37,182 nucleotides of DNA from Burkholderiaceae bacterium (GTDB lineage Bacteria; Pseudomonadota; Gammaproteobacteria; Burkholderiales; Burkholderiaceae). The position numbers and the translations under genes are program-made. Under the pieces are notes generated by a model. It saw only the letters and a program-made list of their open reading frames with translations, ran no database searches and was not told the DNA's origin. Position 1 is the first letter of the stretch; each line of letters opens with the position of its first letter. The stretch is from assembly GCA_947448625.1 (NCBI GenBank), contig CANFOT010000012.1, positions 1 to 37,182 on the forward strand. Direction: 5' to 3'. This document shows positions 19,239-27,576 of the stretch, piece after piece.

Positions 19239-22004
19239 ATGGTAATCGGTCTTCTTAAAACCCTGGTCGGCAGTCGAAACGACCGCCTCTTAAAACAGTA
19301 TCGCAAAGTGGTTGCCAAAGTTAGTGCTTTCGAGCCTAGCTTGCAAGCTTTGGATGATGCCTCACTGCAAGCAAAAACTGCTGAGTTCAAGTCACGTTTG
19401 GCTGCGGGTGAGTCATTAGATGAGATTGCTCCAGAGGCTTTTGCAGTAGTTCGTGAGGCGAGCTCACGAGTGATGAAGATGCGCCATTTCGATGCGCAGA
19501 TGATGGGTGGCCTTGCATTACATCAAGGCAAGATTGCTGAAATGGGAACGGGCGAAGGTAAAACCTTAACCGCTACGCTGCCAGTCTATTTAAATGCCCT
19601 CACCGGTAACGGCGTTCACGTCATTACGGTAAATGATTACTTGGCTCAGCGAGATGCTGAGTGGATGTCAACGCTCTACAACTTCTTAGGCATGAAGGTT
19701 GGTGTCAATCTATCTCAGATGGATCACAGTACCAAGCAAGAAGCTTATGCGGCCGATATTACCTACGGCACCAATAATGAGTTTGGTTTTGATTACCTCC
19801 GTGACAATATGGTGCAAGACTTAGGTCAACGTGTTCAGCGTGGTCTAGCTTATGCGATTGTTGACGAGGTGGATTCCATTTTGATCGATGAGGCGCGTAC
19901 CCCATTGATCATTTCTGGTCAGGCTGAAGATCATACCGATTTGTATATCAAGATCAATGCATTGCCTTCCTACTTAGAGCGTCAAATTGGCGAAGAGAAA
20001 GCCGATGGCACTGGTGTAGAGAAACCAGGCGATTACTGGGTGGATGAGAAGTCCCAGCAAGTCTACTTAACAGAGCGCGGCCATGACAAGGCGGAGATAG
20101 TCTTAGTTGAGCTTGGTGCTTTGAATGATGGCGACTCCTTGTATGCCCCACAAAATATTACCTTGATGCACCACGTGTATGCAGCATTACGCGCACACAC
20201 TCTGTATAACCGAGACCAACAATACGTCGTTCAAAACAATGAAGTCATCATTGTTGATGAGTTCACGGGACGCTTAATGCAGGGTCGTCGTTGGTCTGAT
20301 GGTTTGCATCAAGCTGTTGAAGCTAAAGAGGGTGTTCAGATTCAGAATGAGAATCAGACCCTAGCAACTATTACCTTCCAAAACTACTTCCGTATGTACG
20401 GCAAGTTGGCTGGTATGACTGGTACTGCTGATACTGAGGCTTATGAGTTCAAGGAAATTTATAACCTTGAAACAGTGGTCATTCCACCAAACCGTATTAG
20501 CCAAAGAAAAGATCGCCAAGATCAGATCTATAAGACATCGCGCGAGCGCTACGATGCAGTGATCAAAGACATTGAGGATTGCTACAAGCGCGGTCAGCCT
20601 GTCTTGGTTGGTACAACCTCCATTGAGAACTCTGAGTTAATTGCGGGCCTGCTAGATAAGCGTCAATTACCACATCAAGTTTTGAACGCGAAACAGCATG
20701 CTCGCGAAGCGGAGATCATTGCTCAAGCCGGTAGGCCAAAGATGATCACCATTGCCACCAATATGGCTGGTCGTGGAACAGATATTGTTTTAGGCGGCAA
20801 CGTTGGGAAGCAATCTTCTTTAATTCAGGCGGATGAGGCTCTTCCAGACGCAGAAAAAACTGCCAAGATTAAGACTTTGCAGGATGAGTGGCAAAGCTTG
20901 CATGATCAAGTTTTGACTGCCGGTGGTTTGCACATTATTGGTACAGAGCGCCATGAGAGTCGCCGTATTGATAATCAGCTGCGTGGACGTGCTGGCCGCC
21001 AAGGCGATCCTGGTTCTTCCCGCTTTTATCTTTCTTTAGATGATTCGCTCCTGCGTATTTTTGCTGGCGATCGTTTACGTGCTGTCATGGATCGGCTCAA
21101 AATGCCAGATGGCGAGCCGATTGAAGCTGGTATGGTGACTCGCTCCATTGAGTCCGCCCAGCGTAAGGTTGAGGGACGTAACTTTGATATTCGTAAGCAG
21201 TTGCTGGAGTATGACGACGTTGCTAATGACCAGCGTAAAGAAACTTACCGCCTCAGAAATGAAGTCTTAGAAAGCGGTGATGTAGGCGACTTAATAGCCA
21301 ATTTACGCGAAGATGTCTTGCGTACTATTTGCGCTCTCTATGTTCCTCATGAATCGATGGAGGAGCAATGGGACTTGGTTGGCTTGGAGAATGTATTGGC
21401 CAGCGACTGGGGTTTAACTGTTGATCTGAAAAATTGGGTCGAAAATGCCGCATCCATGGACGACGAGCAGATCGTTGAGCGCGTACTGGATGTTGCAAAA
21501 GAAACTTATGATGAAAAAGTAGAGCTCTCTGGGCGTGCCTCTTTTGCTGGATTTGAGCGTTCTGTATTACTCTACAGCTTGGATACCCATTGGCGTGAGC
21601 ATCTAGCAGCCTTAGATCATTTGCGTCAAGGCATCCATTTGCGCGGATATGCTCAGAAGGACCCAAAGCAAGAATACCGTCGCGAAGCATTTGAACTGTA
21701 TGGCGAGTTGCTCAATGTCATCAAGAATGATGTTGTGAAAAGCATCATGACGGTGCAGATTCGCAGCGCGAGTGAGTTAGATGAAGCCTCTGAGTCTTTG
21801 AATGAGGATTTGGCTAAGCTTTCAGATCTGCAATATCAGCATGCAGATCCTGATCTTGAGGTGGCGGGTTCCACTGGCGATCGTGGAGCAGCAATTGAAA
21901 TCGCTCCAGCGCCATTACGGGCTGGACCTAAGGTGGGTCGCAATGATCCTTGTACATGCGGTAGTGGTAAGAAATACAAGAGCTGCTGCGGCGCATTGAG
22001 CTAA
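19239..22004 (+). CDS. secA: Preprotein translocase ATPase SecA
   Basis: SecA is the motor that pushes unfolded preproteins through SecYEG. The 921-residue length is normal. Nucleotide-binding domain 1 has GEGKT at 105-109 and DEVD at 209-212. The preprotein crosslinking domain, NBD2 ([21 protein letters not shown]) and the helical scaffold follow in order. The C-terminus is the zinc-binding SecB/ribosome-contact tail, with cysteines C905, C907, C916 and C917 in a CxCx8CC pattern. ATG 19239 has no convincing Shine-Dalgarno before it, so the signals that set its translation rate are unclear. A hairpin lies just after the stop. Confidence 0.99.
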   Translation: MVIGLLKTLVGSRNDRLLKQYRKVVAKVSAFEPSLQALDDASLQAKTAEFKSRLAAGESLDEIAPEAFAVVREASSRVMKMRHFDAQMMGGLALHQGKIAEMGTGEGKTLTATLPVYLNALTGNGVHVITVNDYLAQRDAEWMSTLYNFLGMKVGVNLSQMDHSTKQEAYAADITYGTNNEFGFDYLRDNMVQDLGQRVQRGLAYAIVDEVDSILIDEARTPLIISGQAEDHTDLYIKINALPSYLERQIGEEKADGTGVEKPGDYWVDEKSQQVYLTERGHDKAEIVLVELGALNDGDSLYAPQNITLMHHVYAALRAHTLYNRDQQYVVQNNEVIIVDEFTGRLMQGRRWSDGLHQAVEAKEGVQIQNENQTLATITFQNYFRMYGKLAGMTGTADTEAYEFKEIYNLETVVIPPNRISQRKDRQDQIYKTSRERYDAVIKDIEDCYKRGQPVLVGTTSIENSELIAGLLDKRQLPHQVLNAKQHAREAEIIAQAGRPKMITIATNMAGRGTDIVLGGNVGKQSSLIQADEALPDAEKTAKIKTLQDEWQSLHDQVLTAGGLHIIGTERHESRRIDNQLRGRAGRQGDPGSSRFYLSLDDSLLRIFAGDRLRAVMDRLKMPDGEPIEAGMVTRSIESAQRKVEGRNFDIRKQLLEYDDVANDQRKETYRLRNEVLESGDVGDLIANLREDVLRTICALYVPHESMEEQWDLVGLENVLASDWGLTVDLKNWVENAASMDDEQIVERVLDVAKETYDEKVELSGRASFAGFERSVLLYSLDTHWREHLAALDHLRQGIHLRGYAQKDPKQEYRREAFELYGELLNVIKNDVVKSIMTVQIRSASELDEASESLNEDLAKLSDLQYQHADPDLEVAGSTGDRGAAIEIAPAPLRAGPKVGRNDPCTCGSGKKYKSCCGALS

Positions 22005-22021
22005 TTCGATTGATGTGCAAA

Positions 22022-22045
22022 AGAGCTGCTGGACTCGGCAGCTCT
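22022..22045 (+). terminator. Hairpin after secA, terminator-like but without T tract
   Basis: AGAGCTGC (22022-22029) and GCAGCTCT (22038-22045) form a perfect eight-pair stem around an eight-base loop, 18 bases after the secA stop and 28 bases before argJ. There is no following run of T, so intrinsic termination would be weak. It could instead protect the secA 3' end or help Rho-dependent termination. Confidence 0.5.
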
Positions 22046-22073
22046 GCAGGGCCTCATCTACAATTGTCAGATC

Positions 22074-23309
22074 ATGACAGTTAACTTACCACTCCCCCAA
22101 AAAGACCTGCTAAAACCTGTCAAAGGTTTTCAGATGGGTATCGCAGAAGCTGGAATCAAAAAGGCTAATCGCAAAGATTTATTAGTGATGACTTTGGCGC
22201 CTGGTTCGCAAGTTGCCGGTGTCTTTACCTTAAATCGATTCTGCGCTGCACCAGTTCAGGTTTGCCGAGAGCATTTAGCGCAGCATGGCGCTAAAGGCGA
22301 AATTCGTGCTTTAGTGGTCAACACTGGAAATGCTAATGCAGGCACTGGTGAGCAGGGCATGAAGGACGCCTTGGCAACCTGTACCGAGTTAGCAAAAGAA
22401 TTGAATCTCAACCCAGAGCAAATTCTGCCATTTTCGACTGGCGTAATTCTAGAGCCACTACCGATTACTAAATTGATTGCTGCTTTGCCTAAGGCGGTTG
22501 CTAATTTGGGTGAAGATCATTGGTTTGATGCCGCAGAGGCCATCATGACAACGGATACGCAGCCTAAAGCTACATCCATGATGGTAGAGACTCCGGCTGG
22601 CCTTGTTACTATCACGGGCATCTGCAAGGGCGCGGGAATGATTCACCCAAATATGGCGACCATGTTGGGCTTCATTGCTATGGATGCTGGTTTTGCACCG
22701 GGCTTGCTTGCTACTTTGACTCAAGAAATTGCTGATTTGTCATTTAACGCCATTACGATTGATGGCGATACTTCAACGAATGATTCGTTCATCATCATGG
22801 CGACTGGTCAATCCTCGGTGCAGATTCAAACTACGGATGACCAGAGTTATGGTCTCGTTCGTAGCGCATTGATTGATCTCGCGCGCAAGCTGGCTCAAAT
22901 GATCGTGAGAGATGGCGAGGGTGCAACTAAATTTATTACGATTGATGTTCAAGGCGGTAAGACGGAAGAAGAATGCCGCTTAGTGGCTGAGGCAGTAGCC
23001 CATTCACCTCTAGTTAAAACTGCATTCTTTGCTAGCGACCCTAATTTAGGTCGCATCCTTGCTGCGATTGGTTATGCTGGCATCACTGATCTCGATGTAA
23101 ATCAAGTGCAAATGTGGCTTGGAGATGTATGGGTAGCCAAGAATGGTGGTCGCAACCCTGACTACCAAGAGGCAGAGGGTCAAAGAGTGATGCAGGCTCC
23201 AGAGATTACCGTCAAGATTGACTTAGGTCGCGGATCAGCGCAACAAATTATGTGGACCTGTGACTTATCGCATGATTATGTTTCCATTAATGCTGATTAC
23301 CGTTCATAG
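22074..23309 (+). CDS. argJ: Ornithine acetyltransferase / N-acetylglutamate synthase ArgJ
   Basis: ArgJ transfers the acetyl group from N-acetylornithine to glutamate, recycling it in arginine synthesis; bifunctional members also make N-acetylglutamate from acetyl-CoA. The 411-residue precursor contains the self-cleavage site in HPNMATMLG, with the nucleophilic threonine at T196, so it should split into alpha and beta chains. Other family stretches include [30 protein letters not shown] and [10 protein letters not shown]. Whether it is mono- or bifunctional cannot be read from the sequence. The DUF815 gene follows after 11 bases, so co-transcription is likely although no functional link is known. 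Confidence 0.97.
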   Translation: MTVNLPLPQKDLLKPVKGFQMGIAEAGIKKANRKDLLVMTLAPGSQVAGVFTLNRFCAAPVQVCREHLAQHGAKGEIRALVVNTGNANAGTGEQGMKDALATCTELAKELNLNPEQILPFSTGVILEPLPITKLIAALPKAVANLGEDHWFDAAEAIMTTDTQPKATSMMVETPAGLVTITGICKGAGMIHPNMATMLGFIAMDAGFAPGLLATLTQEIADLSFNAITIDGDTSTNDSFIIMATGQSSVQIQTTDDQSYGLVRSALIDLARKLAQMIVRDGEGATKFITIDVQGGKTEEECRLVAEAVAHSPLVKTAFFASDPNLGRILAAIGYAGITDLDVNQVQMWLGDVWVAKNGGRNPDYQEAEGQRVMQAPEITVKIDLGRGSAQQIMWTCDLSHDYVSINADYRS

Positions 23310-23320
23310 GAAATAGTGAG

Positions 23321-24181
23321 ATGAATGAAAAATTAGAGCAACTATTAAATCACCTTGAAACTTTTTTGCCAAAACAGTTGACTGAAGAGCAGTGGCAATC
23401 CACAACTGCGTTTAGATGGCGTCGTCGTGACAGTATCTTTGGCAGCATTGGGTTTTTACAGCCAGTCAAACATGTCGCAGATATTACCTTTGAGGATCTG
23501 AAAAATATTGATCGTCAACGCGATGCGATTCGTGACAATACTAAAAACTTTATACAGAAGAAGCCTGCTAATAATATTTTGCTAACGGGTGCACGTGGCA
23601 CAGGAAAGTCTTCGTTGATTAAGGCAAGTTTGCATGAGTTTGCTAGCCAGGGCTTGCGTTTGGTTGAAGTGGAAAAAGAGCATTTAGCTGACTTAGCTGA
23701 CATCACGGATTTATTGGCCGATCGGCCAGAACGTTTTATTGTTTTTTGTGACGATCTCTCGTTTGAGGATGGTGAGTCTGGCTATAAGGCTATGAAGTCT
23801 GCTTTAGATGGCTCTGTATCAGCTCAGGTTGATAATATTTTGATTTACGCCACATCCAACCGACGTCATCTCTTGCCTGAATATATGAAGGACAACGAGG
23901 GTTATGTCCACGGAGATGATGGAGAAATTCATCCGGGAGAAGTGGTTGAGGAAAAAATTTCTCTCTCAGAGCGCTTTGGTTTGTGGCTATCTTTCTATCC
24001 ACCAAAACAAGATGAGTATCTGGAGATTGTTGCTCATTGGCTGCGTCATTTTGGTTTGAGTGATGCACAGATTGAGGGTGCTAGAGCTGAAGCTTTGGTT
24101 TGGGCGCTAGAACGTGGCTCGCGTTCTGGTCGTGTAGCTTGGCAGTTCGCTAAGCACTGGGCTGGCTCACATACTGCCTAA
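23321..24181 (+). CDS. DUF815 family P-loop ATPase
   Basis: The 286-residue protein is an AAA-like ATPase of the DUF815 family. The Walker A loop GARGTGKS is at about residues 90-97, a Walker B-like IVFCDDLSFE follows, and a sensor-like ATSNRRHLLPEY matches the family. The N-terminal 70 residues (starting MNEKLEQLLNHLETFLP) include FRWRRR and a stretch that resembles DUF815 relatives. There is no transmembrane segment or signal peptide, so it should be cytoplasmic. The family has no well-established function that I can name. It sits between argJ and a Nudix gene in the same direction with short gaps. Confidence 0.88.
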   Translation: MNEKLEQLLNHLETFLPKQLTEEQWQSTTAFRWRRRDSIFGSIGFLQPVKHVADITFEDLKNIDRQRDAIRDNTKNFIQKKPANNILLTGARGTGKSSLIKASLHEFASQGLRLVEVEKEHLADLADITDLLADRPERFIVFCDDLSFEDGESGYKAMKSALDGSVSAQVDNILIYATSNRRHLLPEYMKDNEGYVHGDDGEIHPGEVVEEKISLSERFGLWLSFYPPKQDEYLEIVAHWLRHFGLSDAQIEGARAEALVWALERGSRSGRVAWQFAKHWAGSHTA

Positions 24182-24194
24182 ACATTGATGATTC

Positions 24195-24611
24195 ATGACT
24201 GACTCTAATCGCCCTGTAACAGAAGTTGCCGCTGGAATTCTATTAGATGCAGAGGGGCGCTACCTACTGGGTCAGCGACCAGAAGGCAAGCCATACGCCG
24301 GATACTGGGAGGTTCCGGGTGGAAAAATTGAAAGTGGTGAATCTGTGTTTGCAGCGCTGAAACGCGAATTACAAGAAGAGCTCGGAATTGATATTGAGTC
24401 TAGCGAAGAGCTAGTTGTTTTAGAGCACGACTATCCTCATGCCTACGTACGTTTACATGTCAGTATTATTCGAAAATGGCATGGAATACCTAAGGGATGT
24501 GAGGGTCAGGCCCTGTCCTGGCAGCTTATCGGCGATGCAACTCCAACAGTTGAGCCTTTATTGCCGGCAGCATGGCCTATGCTGGAAAAACTGAGATTGT
24601 TCGGGGTTTAG
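24195..24611 (+). CDS. Nudix hydrolase, MutT-like (8-oxo-dGTPase candidate)
   Basis: The 138-residue protein has a complete Nudix box at residues 43-65: G, x5, E, x7, REL, QEE, L, G, I, so the metal-binding glutamates are intact. The N-terminal VAAGILLDAEGRYLLGQRPEGKPYAGYWEVPGG stretch is typical of MutT, which removes 8-oxo-dGTP from the nucleotide pool. Many betaproteobacterial MutT proteins carry an added thiamine-phosphate-synthase-like domain; this one does not. Substrate is inferred, since Nudix enzymes vary. Its stop codon overlaps the zapD stop on the other strand by four bases. Confidence 0.88.
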   Translation: MTDSNRPVTEVAAGILLDAEGRYLLGQRPEGKPYAGYWEVPGGKIESGESVFAALKRELQEELGIDIESSEELVVLEHDYPHAYVRLHVSIIRKWHGIPKGCEGQALSWQLIGDATPTVEPLLPAAWPMLEKLRLFGV

Positions 24612-25360
24612 AGTTGGCAGAGGGTGAGCCTAAAAGGCACATCCTCATTAACGATCTGAGGTTTTTTATCCTGATCAATTTTTAGAAAACGAATGGATAG
24701 TAAATATTTATTGGCGCTGATTTCGGAGAAGAGGGAGTCATCTTCGACTGCAATGCGCATCAATTGATACACTTTTCCAGATGGTGCTTGTTGATAAGAA
24801 CCTTGGTGCGCTAGAACATCCCTGGCTTCGCCAGACTGACGTAATAACCTTAAAAAAATCTGACAAGCTTCATGCCAGGGTAAAAGTGGTGCAATATATT
24901 TTTCTAGAAGTTCTCTGCGCTGGGTTGAGGGAGTATTTTTCCAGGCATGATAGCTTGGTAAATCAATCGGACTTGTTCCGCCGGGAATATTTAATCTAGT
25001 GCGAATAGCATTTAGCCATTCACTCTCAGTAATCGCAGCATTCGGCTTACCCATCGATTGATTGATATTCATTGCAGCTTTATCAATTTCAGATAGCGTT
25101 TGTGTAAGTGCTTCTTGATCTACTTTTTGGGAAGACTTCAGGCCATTTAAGGCATATTTTTGCCGCTCAAATTCTTTCAGTAATAAGGATTTGATGTCAC
25201 CTCGCGAGCCAATATCACCTAAATCAAATAACATCGCAATGGCATTGTGATGGAGTTCGGGATCATCGGATCTGAGAAAGTGATTAAAGCGGGCGAACAA
25301 ATACTCCAGCCGAAGCATGCTTCGAACTAATTCATTGAAGGGGTATTCATAGACAATCAC
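24608..25360 (-). CDS. zapD: Cell division protein ZapD
   Basis: ZapD (DUF1342, formerly YacF) binds the FtsZ C-terminal peptide and bundles protofilaments at the Z ring. The 250-residue protein begins MIVYEYPFNELVRSMLRLEYLF, close to the family N-terminus, and includes LFDLGDIGSRGDIKSLLLKE and YHAWKNTP, all in the expected order. The start codon is GTG at 25360; a later ATG would remove the conserved opening. It follows coaE after 11 bases, the same order (coaE then zapD) as in gammaproteobacteria. Its partner ftsZ lies in this window on the other strand. Confidence 0.95.
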   Translation of the reverse strand: MIVYEYPFNELVRSMLRLEYLFARFNHFLRSDDPELHHNAIAMLFDLGDIGSRGDIKSLLLKEFERQKYALNGLKSSQKVDQEALTQTLSEIDKAAMNINQSMGKPNAAITESEWLNAIRTRLNIPGGTSPIDLPSYHAWKNTPSTQRRELLEKYIAPLLPWHEACQIFLRLLRQSGEARDVLAHQGSYQQAPSGKVYQLMRIAVEDDSLFSEISANKYLLSIRFLKIDQDKKPQIVNEDVPFRLTLCQL

Positions 25361-25371
25361 AAGTCTGTATT

Positions 25372-26058
25372 CTATGACGAACTCAGGGGCTCCCCCTGAA
25401 TTTTGAGTAATTGTTGGTGCAGATTTAAAACCGCTGGTTTGAGCTCATCTAGTCCACCCTGGTTTTCAATAACCGTGTTGGCTGCGGCTAGACGGCTACT
25501 TCTGCTAGTTTGCGCTTTGAGGATGCTTTCTACCTCAGGACGTGCCATATTGTTGCGGTGCATCACTCTTTGAATTTGTGTTTCTTCTGGGCAATCTACC
25601 ACCACGAGATAGTCAATTAGCTTTAGCCAAAATTCGGATTCAATGAGCAAGGGGACTACAAAAACAAGATAAGGGACTTTAGATTTAGCTAACTCAAAGG
25701 CCTGCTTGGCGGTTTCCTGCTGGATCAAGGGATGGGTGATTTGCTCTAGAACTTGACGGGCCATGGGATCTTCGAAGACTAAAGTCCGCATTTTGGGTCG
25801 ATTAAGGGCGCCTTGGGAGTTAATAAAGTCTGCCCCAAATGCTTTTCTAATCAAAGGGATAGCTTGGCCACCAGGGGCGGTGATTTGATGGGAAATCAGA
25901 TCAGTATCAATAATTCCAGCTCCAAGCTTGCCCAGCAAGTCGCTCACAGCAGTTTTCCCAGAGCCAATGCCACCAGTTAAGCCAATGAAGGAAATTTTCC
26001 CTTTTAAGGCTTTTAGATCAGTCTGGGAAGGATCAGGGTTTGAATGAGTTGTGGCCAT
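25372..26058 (-). CDS. coaE: Dephospho-CoA kinase CoaE
   Basis: CoaE phosphorylates dephospho-CoA to coenzyme A, the last step of CoA synthesis, using ATP. The 228-residue protein has the P-loop in FIGLTGGIGSGKTAVSD near residues 25-40, then DTDLISHQITAPGGQA and VPLLIESEFW, matching family motifs. The only ATG before the P-loop is at 26058, which makes the gene overlap pilD by 46 bases; no shorter ATG/GTG/TTG start was found in that stretch. The N-terminal extension of about 22 residues is polar and looks unstructured. ZapD follows in the same transcript. Confidence 0.95.
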   Translation of the reverse strand: MATTHSNPDPSQTDLKALKGKISFIGLTGGIGSGKTAVSDLLGKLGAGIIDTDLISHQITAPGGQAIPLIRKAFGADFINSQGALNRPKMRTLVFEDPMARQVLEQITHPLIQQETAKQAFELAKSKVPYLVFVVPLLIESEFWLKLIDYLVVVDCPEETQIQRVMHRNNMARPEVESILKAQTSRSSRLAAANTVIENQGGLDELKPAVLNLHQQLLKIQGEPLSSS

Positions 26059-26513
26059 AACAACTCAATGATGCCAGCAATAGCTAAAAATGGGCCAAAA
26101 GGAAAGGCTTGCCTTAGTTGGTGGCCGTGCCATTTAAGCCAGGTGATGCCTCCCACTATGCCTGCGATGGAAGCAACAAGGAGGATGCTGGGTAGGGCGC
26201 CCCAGCCAAGCCAAGAGCCCAGTGCTGCCAAGAGCTTGGCATCGCCCATGCCAATTCCATTCTGGTGTTTCAGAAGACGATATCCAGCATTTAACCCCCA
26301 GAGCAATCCATACCCTAGTGCCGCTCCGACTAGAGAAGAGGATGGGGTTACAAAACTCAGCACAGAGAAGCAGTTAAATACAATGCCCAGCAGAATCAGG
26401 GGAAGTGTAATGAGGTTGGGTAGGCGGAAAGTGCGCCAATCAATATAGGCCAAGTAAAACAAAGCCAGTATCAGCAGGCATTTGATTATCCAGATACTGT
26501 TTTTGGGATCCAT
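26013..26513 (-). CDS. pilD: A24 prepilin peptidase, peptidase domain only (PilD-like)
   Basis: PilD cleaves the leader peptide of type IV prepilins in the membrane. This 166-residue product has only the membrane-embedded aspartyl peptidase part: the two catalytic aspartates are D25 in YIDWRTFRLPN and D91 in GMGDAKLLAALGSW. Typical PilD proteins have about 280 residues, with an N-terminal cytoplasmic domain that methylates the mature pilin N-terminus and binds zinc through two CxxC pairs; none of that is present. The ATG at 26513 overlaps the pilC stop by one base, so the gene is not truncated by a nearby frameshift. It could act like the CpaA/TadV-type peptidases, which also lack methylation. 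Confidence 0.88.
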   Translation of the reverse strand: MDPKNSIWIIKCLLILALFYLAYIDWRTFRLPNLITLPLILLGIVFNCFSVLSFVTPSSSLVGAALGYGLLWGLNAGYRLLKHQNGIGMGDAKLLAALGSWLGWGALPSILLVASIAGIVGGITWLKWHGHQLRQAFPFGPFLAIAGIIELLWPQLIQTLILPRLI

Positions 26514-27571
26514 TAAACGATTTGCCCTAAATGAAAGATGGGTAGATATAGGATTATGACTAGACTGCCAATAATGGCGCCAACTAAAAGAATCAGTGCT
26601 GGCTCCAAGCTTTGGCTAAGTGTATTGAGTTGATTGCTCAGCTGCGAGCCCAGGGTGGAGGCGCGTTTATTGAGCATCTCTGATAATGCTCCGCATTCAG
26701 CGCCTATGTGAAGTAGCACCAATGTTTCCAAATCCAGTAGCCGCGACTTGGGGTCTGCTTTTTTGAGCGACTCTCCTAAAGGCCAGCCACGAGTGAGGTG
26801 TTTAAAGATCTCGGCGCTAAAGTCATGACTTACCCATTGATTGGAGGATTGCGCGCTTACCCTTAGGGCATCGGGAAGCGGCAAACCAGTTTCCAGTAAA
26901 TGCCCCAGTGTGCGACACCAATGACTAAGTGTCGCCAGCCTAAATAGATTGCCAAAAAATGGAATGCGCAGCAAGAGGGCGTCGCAGTACTTTTGGAGTG
27001 AGATTGATTTGCGCCATGCAAACAAAAAACCAGCAGCCATCATCAGGGCTGATGCCAGTATTTCTAGAAAGTATTCCTGAATACCTGTGGAGATGGCAAT
27101 CAGGATTCTGGTTGGTGTTGGCAGTTCCGCCTGGAAATGCCCAAAAACCTCTTTAAAAACAGGCACTACCCAGATCATCATCACTAGCACGAGTAGAAAC
27201 GAGCTTGCAAGGGTAATGACGGGATAAGTCAGTGACTGTTGTACTTTTCTTCGAAGTTCAATTTGCGCATCTAGTTGTTGGGAAATGGTCCGTAACGCCA
27301 AACTAAGATCGCCTGATCTCTCGCTCACCCTAATGAGATTACAAAACTCTGGTGAAAATCTTTCGCCTTGTGCACTTAAGCAAAAAGAAAAGCTATTGCC
27401 CTTCTGAAGTAGGGTTCGAAGATCTTCCAGCCAAGCTTGCCAGGATTTTGGTGCAGACTGAATCAATAGCTGAATAGCATTGAGCAAAGGAAGTCCGGCC
27501 TGAAGTAGGGCGAGCATCTGCTGAGCAAAATGTAGTTGTTCAGATTTGCTTAACTTTTTCTTAAGCCGCAT
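26513..27571 (-). CDS. pilC: Type IV pilus inner-membrane platform protein PilC
   Basis: PilC (GspF superfamily) is the polytopic membrane platform turned by the PilB ATPase during pilus or secretion assembly. From ATG 27571 it has 352 residues; a TTG at 27586 would add five and overlap pilB. Two homologous T2SSF cytoplasmic domains are visible (LHFAQQMLALLQAGLPLLNAI and LATLSHWCRTLGHLLETGLPL), each followed by hydrophobic segments; the last span is near the C-terminus (ALILLVGAIIGSLVIILYLP). It is somewhat shorter than the common length of about 400. It lies between pilB and pilD, the usual order. Confidence 0.92.
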   Translation of the reverse strand: MRLKKKLSKSEQLHFAQQMLALLQAGLPLLNAIQLLIQSAPKSWQAWLEDLRTLLQKGNSFSFCLSAQGERFSPEFCNLIRVSERSGDLSLALRTISQQLDAQIELRRKVQQSLTYPVITLASSFLLVLVMMIWVVPVFKEVFGHFQAELPTPTRILIAISTGIQEYFLEILASALMMAAGFLFAWRKSISLQKYCDALLLRIPFFGNLFRLATLSHWCRTLGHLLETGLPLPDALRVSAQSSNQWVSHDFSAEIFKHLTRGWPLGESLKKADPKSRLLDLETLVLLHIGAECGALSEMLNKRASTLGSQLSNQLNTLSQSLEPALILLVGAIIGSLVIILYLPIFHLGQIV

Positions 27572-27576
27572 TCTGA

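Noticed and set aside
21325..21690. 121-residue minus-strand frame inside secA
   Set aside because: It is the antisense of well-conserved secA codons; its His/Arg/Ser/Pro-rich composition is typical of shadow frames.
22059..22064. TACAAT as a -10 box for argJ giving a nearly leaderless transcript
   Set aside because: No -35 match exists at suitable spacing, and one six-base match is expected by chance.
24195..24611. Possible truncated MutT fusion missing its C-terminal domain
   Set aside because: The Nudix domain is complete at 138 residues and no remnant of a second domain is seen; single-domain MutT is common.
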